The position numbers and the translations under genes were made by a program. A stretch of DNA of 64,000 nt from Heterobilharzia americana. Its lineage: Eukaryota; Platyhelminthes; Trematoda; Strigeidida; Schistosomatidae. The notes beneath the pieces are model-generated. The model did no database searches and was not told where the DNA came from. It saw only the letters and a list, made by a program, of their open reading frames with translations. The stretch covers positions 17,786,515 through 17,850,514 of the forward strand of contig OX104131.1 in assembly GCA_944470555.2 (NCBI GenBank), written 5' to 3'. Of this stretch, positions 60,155-64,000 are shown in pieces (the first letter of the stretch is position 1; the number at the start of each line of letters is the position of its first letter).

Positions 60155-62490
60155 ACAACAAATGGATATTCGAATGGTAAGTGAACCCTGTGAAAATTGT
60201 TCTTTGCGACGAAATATATGTACAAACCCTCAATTTTCACTACTATCTAAAACGAAATACAATGGTAACACCAATCAAAATGGAGGTTAAATCCGGTTAT
60301 ACAAGTAAGTTGAATGAAGTTAAACAAAATAAGCGGTCAATGCTTTTGACTACATCATAAGAAGAAAATCAAACAACGCGTGACGAAATGGACTAAATGG
60401 AATGTAAGATTTGAGGTGATCAGGCACTAAGGTAGAAATTTCGGAATTCATCTCTTCTTGCGTGTTGCTGTGTTGGGAGGAAAAACCTTTTAGTACTATT
60501 TGTGTTTCAGTCGATTAATGAAAATTAATGTAAATTTTTGACCCAGTGGTCTTAAATGTTCATTAAAAGTGTATATAGTTGTATTTTCCTAGAATAGCGT
60601 CTAGTCGTTACGGTCACCGGTCGGTGTTTGTGTCCTGATTTCGCGGCTCAGTGAAGTGTATCGTTCTAAGGAAGTACTGTCTCTTCGTATCTGGTCAATG
60701 TGTCCCGCTGCGTCATTATCATTTGCGCTATTGAGACTGTAGTTGTAATTGTTATTTTTCACTCGGCCACCTCAAGCTGTAACTCCGTGTCCCCAAAACT
60801 CAGCTTTGACATACAGACTGATGGTTTCTGCGTTGCCCAACTAGTATTGCTCCAGCTGAGTCAGTTTTGACATCAAATGTTACGAAACTTTCTGATAGTT
60901 TCGTCGCAGATCGATAGTGACGTTTGCAATGCGGATAAACAAATGCTATGAATATGAAAGCAGGGTTGAAAAAATTGAAAGAAACAGGCTAGCCAGTTCG
61001 GAAATTAGCCCAAACCTAACGCAGAGTTCCGTCACTAATTATTCGCACTTGTAGTCAGCCCTCGAGTGCAAGACCAAGAAAGAACGCAATACAGTAACCC
61101 AGTAGAATAATATATTTGACACAGCGCCCCAAAATGCCGATGCATTCTGACCCGTTGGCCGAGGATCATGTACGAACAGCGCAACGTAACACGACGCTGT
61201 TTCGAACAGGCATGAATGCTTGAAAGCGTGCCTTCAGCTTGGCAAGTTCGTTAAAACTATGAGGGTCTGCACCAATGTCGAATGTTGTGAAACGTCAAAG
61301 TATTGATTTCGGGAAATTAGTCGCATTATACTCCAATGTGGCCTCTTCTGTAATTAGTGAATTTGTGGGCATGACACATCTCACTACTCTTTTAAGTGTA
61401 GGCCAACTTTTAATTTTTTCCAAGTATTGTTTTTGGTCCACAAGTCACTTTCTTAGCAGTGTCCTAATTATCTGAGTGGCTGATGTCGTATATCTGTCAA
61501 CGTAGGTAGAGTACAATTCTATTGTAACTGAGTCAGCGAGCTGATGCTGTGTATTTCATTAGGCATTCGTTTCACTTTGAGACGACTTAAATGAGGTTGC
61601 TGAAATTATTTCCAGACAAGGACCTTACGAGACTTCGGAAATTTTACAGCATGAAATTTCGATTTATGTTCGTTTCACAATGCTGAAGATCCATTTTCCT
61701 GGTGCTGCGTCTAATATTTGCATTCGTTAACCGAGGCATGACATAACTTGACTTGGTCGTAGGGAAGCGGTCGCAGGAAACTAACCGTCCAATCAAACTC
61801 ACCCTATTAACGAGGTGGGCACATAATACATATCACGCGCAGCATATCGGCAGTTTCCAGACAGGCGCTTTCCGCGATGAGCAGCTTAGTAATACACGAA
61901 TGCCTCCTGTTAAGCCCAAAGCCTTATGCGACAAAAAAAGTGCTGGCATCGAGTAATTGCGTGATCCATCATTCGTAAGCAACCCCATTTTAGGTGGTAA
62001 GTATGGAAATAAAAGTCACAGATTTGTATTTTTATGGAGACCTCCAGTTAACACTGAAAAAGATAGGCGCAAACCCAAACTCAATGGTCATGCTATAGAA
62101 CTGGGATAACGGATCAGCGACAGATCTGCCAACTAGTCCAGTTGAAAGTTAGGGAAGTTCCTCAAAGACAGCAATACTGGAGTTGACATCATGGAGTGGC
62201 AAAAATTCTGAACAGCAGTACATATAAGAATTTCTGTGCAGAACATAGGTCTTTGAAAATCAGCGAAATAAATATGTGCATGTGAGGGAAGAAGAAATTA
62301 GAGAGCAGATCGGGAAATGAGGTTAAAAGTGTGACAGATCGAAGAAAGAAAGGTAATTTCGAAGAAAGTCAACAAAATGTAAACGGAGAATAAAGGAAAA
62401 GGACGCGGATGAAAAAGGAAAAGATGCAGGAAAAGAGGAAGGATTGAGAAAAGTGCGACAAAGTTAACATCGTCAAGGATCCCAGCCTAA
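60155..62490. other. Unassigned region, somewhat richer in CG dinucleotides
   Basis: 60600-61300 and 61750-62000 have visibly more CG than the rest of the window. Could be a promoter area or the decayed gag part of the BEL/Pao element; frames such as 61275-61475 and 61753-61956 are not recognisable. Confidence 0.35.
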
Positions 62491-62640
62491 TGTTGGTACG
62501 TCCTCCCTTAACATCACCGCGGTGACTGAGACTTCCCTGCGCGGGTGTTGCGAAGTGATTGTGGAACCGTATTCCTCTCATGGGCACGGTTACGTCACAG
62601 TATAAAGGGCTTACGGCGTTAGCCACTCACTAATATGGGC
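62491..62640 (+). promoter_or_regulatory. Possible LTR-like promoter segment before the BEL/Pao remnant
   Basis: Starts TGTTGGTACG, includes a 12-bp palindrome tcaccgcggtga (62514-62525) and a TATA-like cagtataaagg near 62598-62608, and lies directly before the BEL/Pao coding remnant in the same orientation. The TG start and the TATA box suggest an LTR, but no second LTR is in the window to compare. Confidence 0.3.
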
Positions 62641-62649
62641 GCACATTTT

Positions 62650-64000
62650 ATGAGCAACAGATTAAGGCCTGCAGCCATTTGAGAGACATCAGATTAACTC
62701 GATTACGTAGTGACTCTGTGAAAATCCCAATCGAATGCGGTGTTCCGGATGCTCACTGGACCCTGGAACAATGTTTCGGAGACAAATCAGCCGTTTGGAG
62801 TAAAACCTACCTTGGCATGGTTGTATTTGGCCCGAAGCAAGACAACTCCTCACATAGAGTTGCCTTTTACCAGTGTCCGGACGACTTTAATATGCCAGAT
62901 AGTCCAATGTTTGTGTGATTATGAGTCTAAGGATATTAGCAATTCTTGTGCGATACTTTCCATGTAGGGTAAAAGGGAAATCGAAATCGCAGATCATTCC
63001 TCTGCGTTAATCGGTGGACATTTTGGGGATGGGCTGCCCTGACGATTTGACAGGCCTAGTCTACCCGATAATTACAAAGTGGCTGAACGCAAACTTCAGT
63101 GTTTAAGAAAACAATCAGCAAAGAGTAGCGATCTACCCCAGAGACAAAGAAATTGGGAGTCTTTTTAGGGTATATTTGAGATATGGAGCTAGGGACAGCG
63201 CTACCGCAACTCATGTGAAAGAAATGTTAGTGCAAGTCAGGATTTCGGGACGCGACAGATAAGCATTTCGTCTTTTGCAATATAAGCGTGGTAACATTGG
63301 CCAACAAGCTGTCAAATGTCAGTTGATTAACCATTAATTTGGTGTGGTCCAGTTTCCTTTCTTCCCCAGCTATTCTCTTAGGAATACCACAGACACTTCC
63401 CTTGCCGAAGACCGTGGTGCACCCGAGGGGTTTATTGATGAAAGTTCCTATGTAGATTATTTAGCTTCCACTGATAGCATCTCTAGCGCTGTCTCCTTAT
63501 TCGACCAATTACCCCATATTTTCGATCAGGAAGTTTCGCACCCAAACAAGAGGATCAGCCATTTTTACAGTTTGTACGGTGAATACCTTAAAGTGAACAA
63601 GGCAAGGCAGTACGAGAAATCTGTATAGAGAAGATAGTGACGGCTGGCACGTTAGGTTCACCCAACGAGTACCTGAAAGAGATACTCAACGACAATGGGC
63701 CGAGTATGATGGGGCCAAGAATAGGCTGGATGAATACTTGAGAGGGAGGAAACACCAACTGGTCCACAGTATTTTGCCTGGTAAGGGAACTGGCTGGCAT
63801 TTCAATCGGCCGGTGACAAGCCACTGCTGCGGGCTTTGGGAACATGATCCGTGCAATCAGTAACCGCCTACCAGCTCGACCTACATCCGGGGTTCAAGAC
63901 CTAAAAGCACTAACTTCGGTGAAAAGTTGTTACTGTTGAGAGACAACTTAGAAGGGTTCGAGCACATATAAAGGAGTAACAAATCTTCCAAGAGATGGAC
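62650..64000 (+). mobile_element. BEL/Pao LTR-retrotransposon remnant
   Basis: Order of recognisable parts on the + strand. First, the end of the protease region (ECGVPDAHWTLEQ and YLGMVVFGP, 62720-62850). Next, a linker block (PSLPDNYKVAERKLQCLRKQ, near 63050-63110), preceded by an in-frame TGA where the family has a codon. Then the RT active-site neighbourhood, SSYVDYLASTDSISSAV at 63440-63490, with one aspartate of the YVDD box missing. Finally, integrase fragments (DNGPSMMG near 63690; GWHFNRPVTSHCCGLWE near 63790-63840). Most of RT, RNase H and the start of integrase are deleted. Frames change repeatedly, so it is not functional. The assignment rests on motif recognition; the element continues past the window end. 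Confidence 0.72.

Overview
This window is eukaryotic, AT-rich, intron-containing and repeat-dense. It most likely comes from a blood fluke (genus Schistosoma). The grounds are tRNA-like SINEs carrying hammerhead-ribozyme sequences of the Sm-alpha type, RTE-clade LINEs, Penelope-like elements with GIY-YIG endonuclease domains, a decayed BEL/Pao element, and the divergence of the one clear gene. The species cannot be fixed from the sequence alone.

The one well-supported host gene lies on the + strand at 31705-54373. It encodes a Slo1/BK-type large-conductance potassium channel alpha subunit in four coding exons: 31705-33051, 37950-38141, 39200-40717 and 52866-54373. Splice sites and phases (0, 0, 1) fit. 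Exon 1 carries S0-S6, the TVGYGD filter and the start of RCK1; exons 2-3 carry the rest of RCK1 and the inter-RCK linker; exon 4 carries RCK2. Two things stand out. The segment equivalent to the RCK2 calcium bowl has lost its acidic run. Exon 3 contains a one-base frame break just before a GAT repeat.

Everything else recognised is repetitive. RTE-clade LINE copies lie at 4488-7233 (+), 15507-16770 (-), 21270-22020 (+, internally deleted), 23550-23681 (-), 42770-46301 (-), 47489-50704 (-) and 58757-59532 (-). The 47489-50704 copy has an uninterrupted EN-RT frame and a 13-bp target-site duplication. A tail of a different RTE subfamily lies at 27600-28080. Penelope-like endonuclease fragments lie at 11488-12352, 33653-34003, about 35350-35520 and 52016-52360; the last is enclosed by ~340-bp inverted repeats. 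Short pol III-type elements with hammerhead-like sequence occur in at least three families. A BEL/Pao remnant occupies about 62650-64000.

Region by region: 1-4487 holds SINEs and unassigned DNA. 4488-31600 is intergenic and repeat-laden. 31600-54600 is the channel gene, with introns filled by LINEs, Penelope elements, tRNA-like palindromes and microsatellites. 54600-64000 is intergenic, with a third hammerhead-like family, a LINE tail, one weak candidate coding exon on the minus strand (59720-60148) and the BEL/Pao remnant. No rRNA, canonical tRNA gene or CRISPR array was seen.
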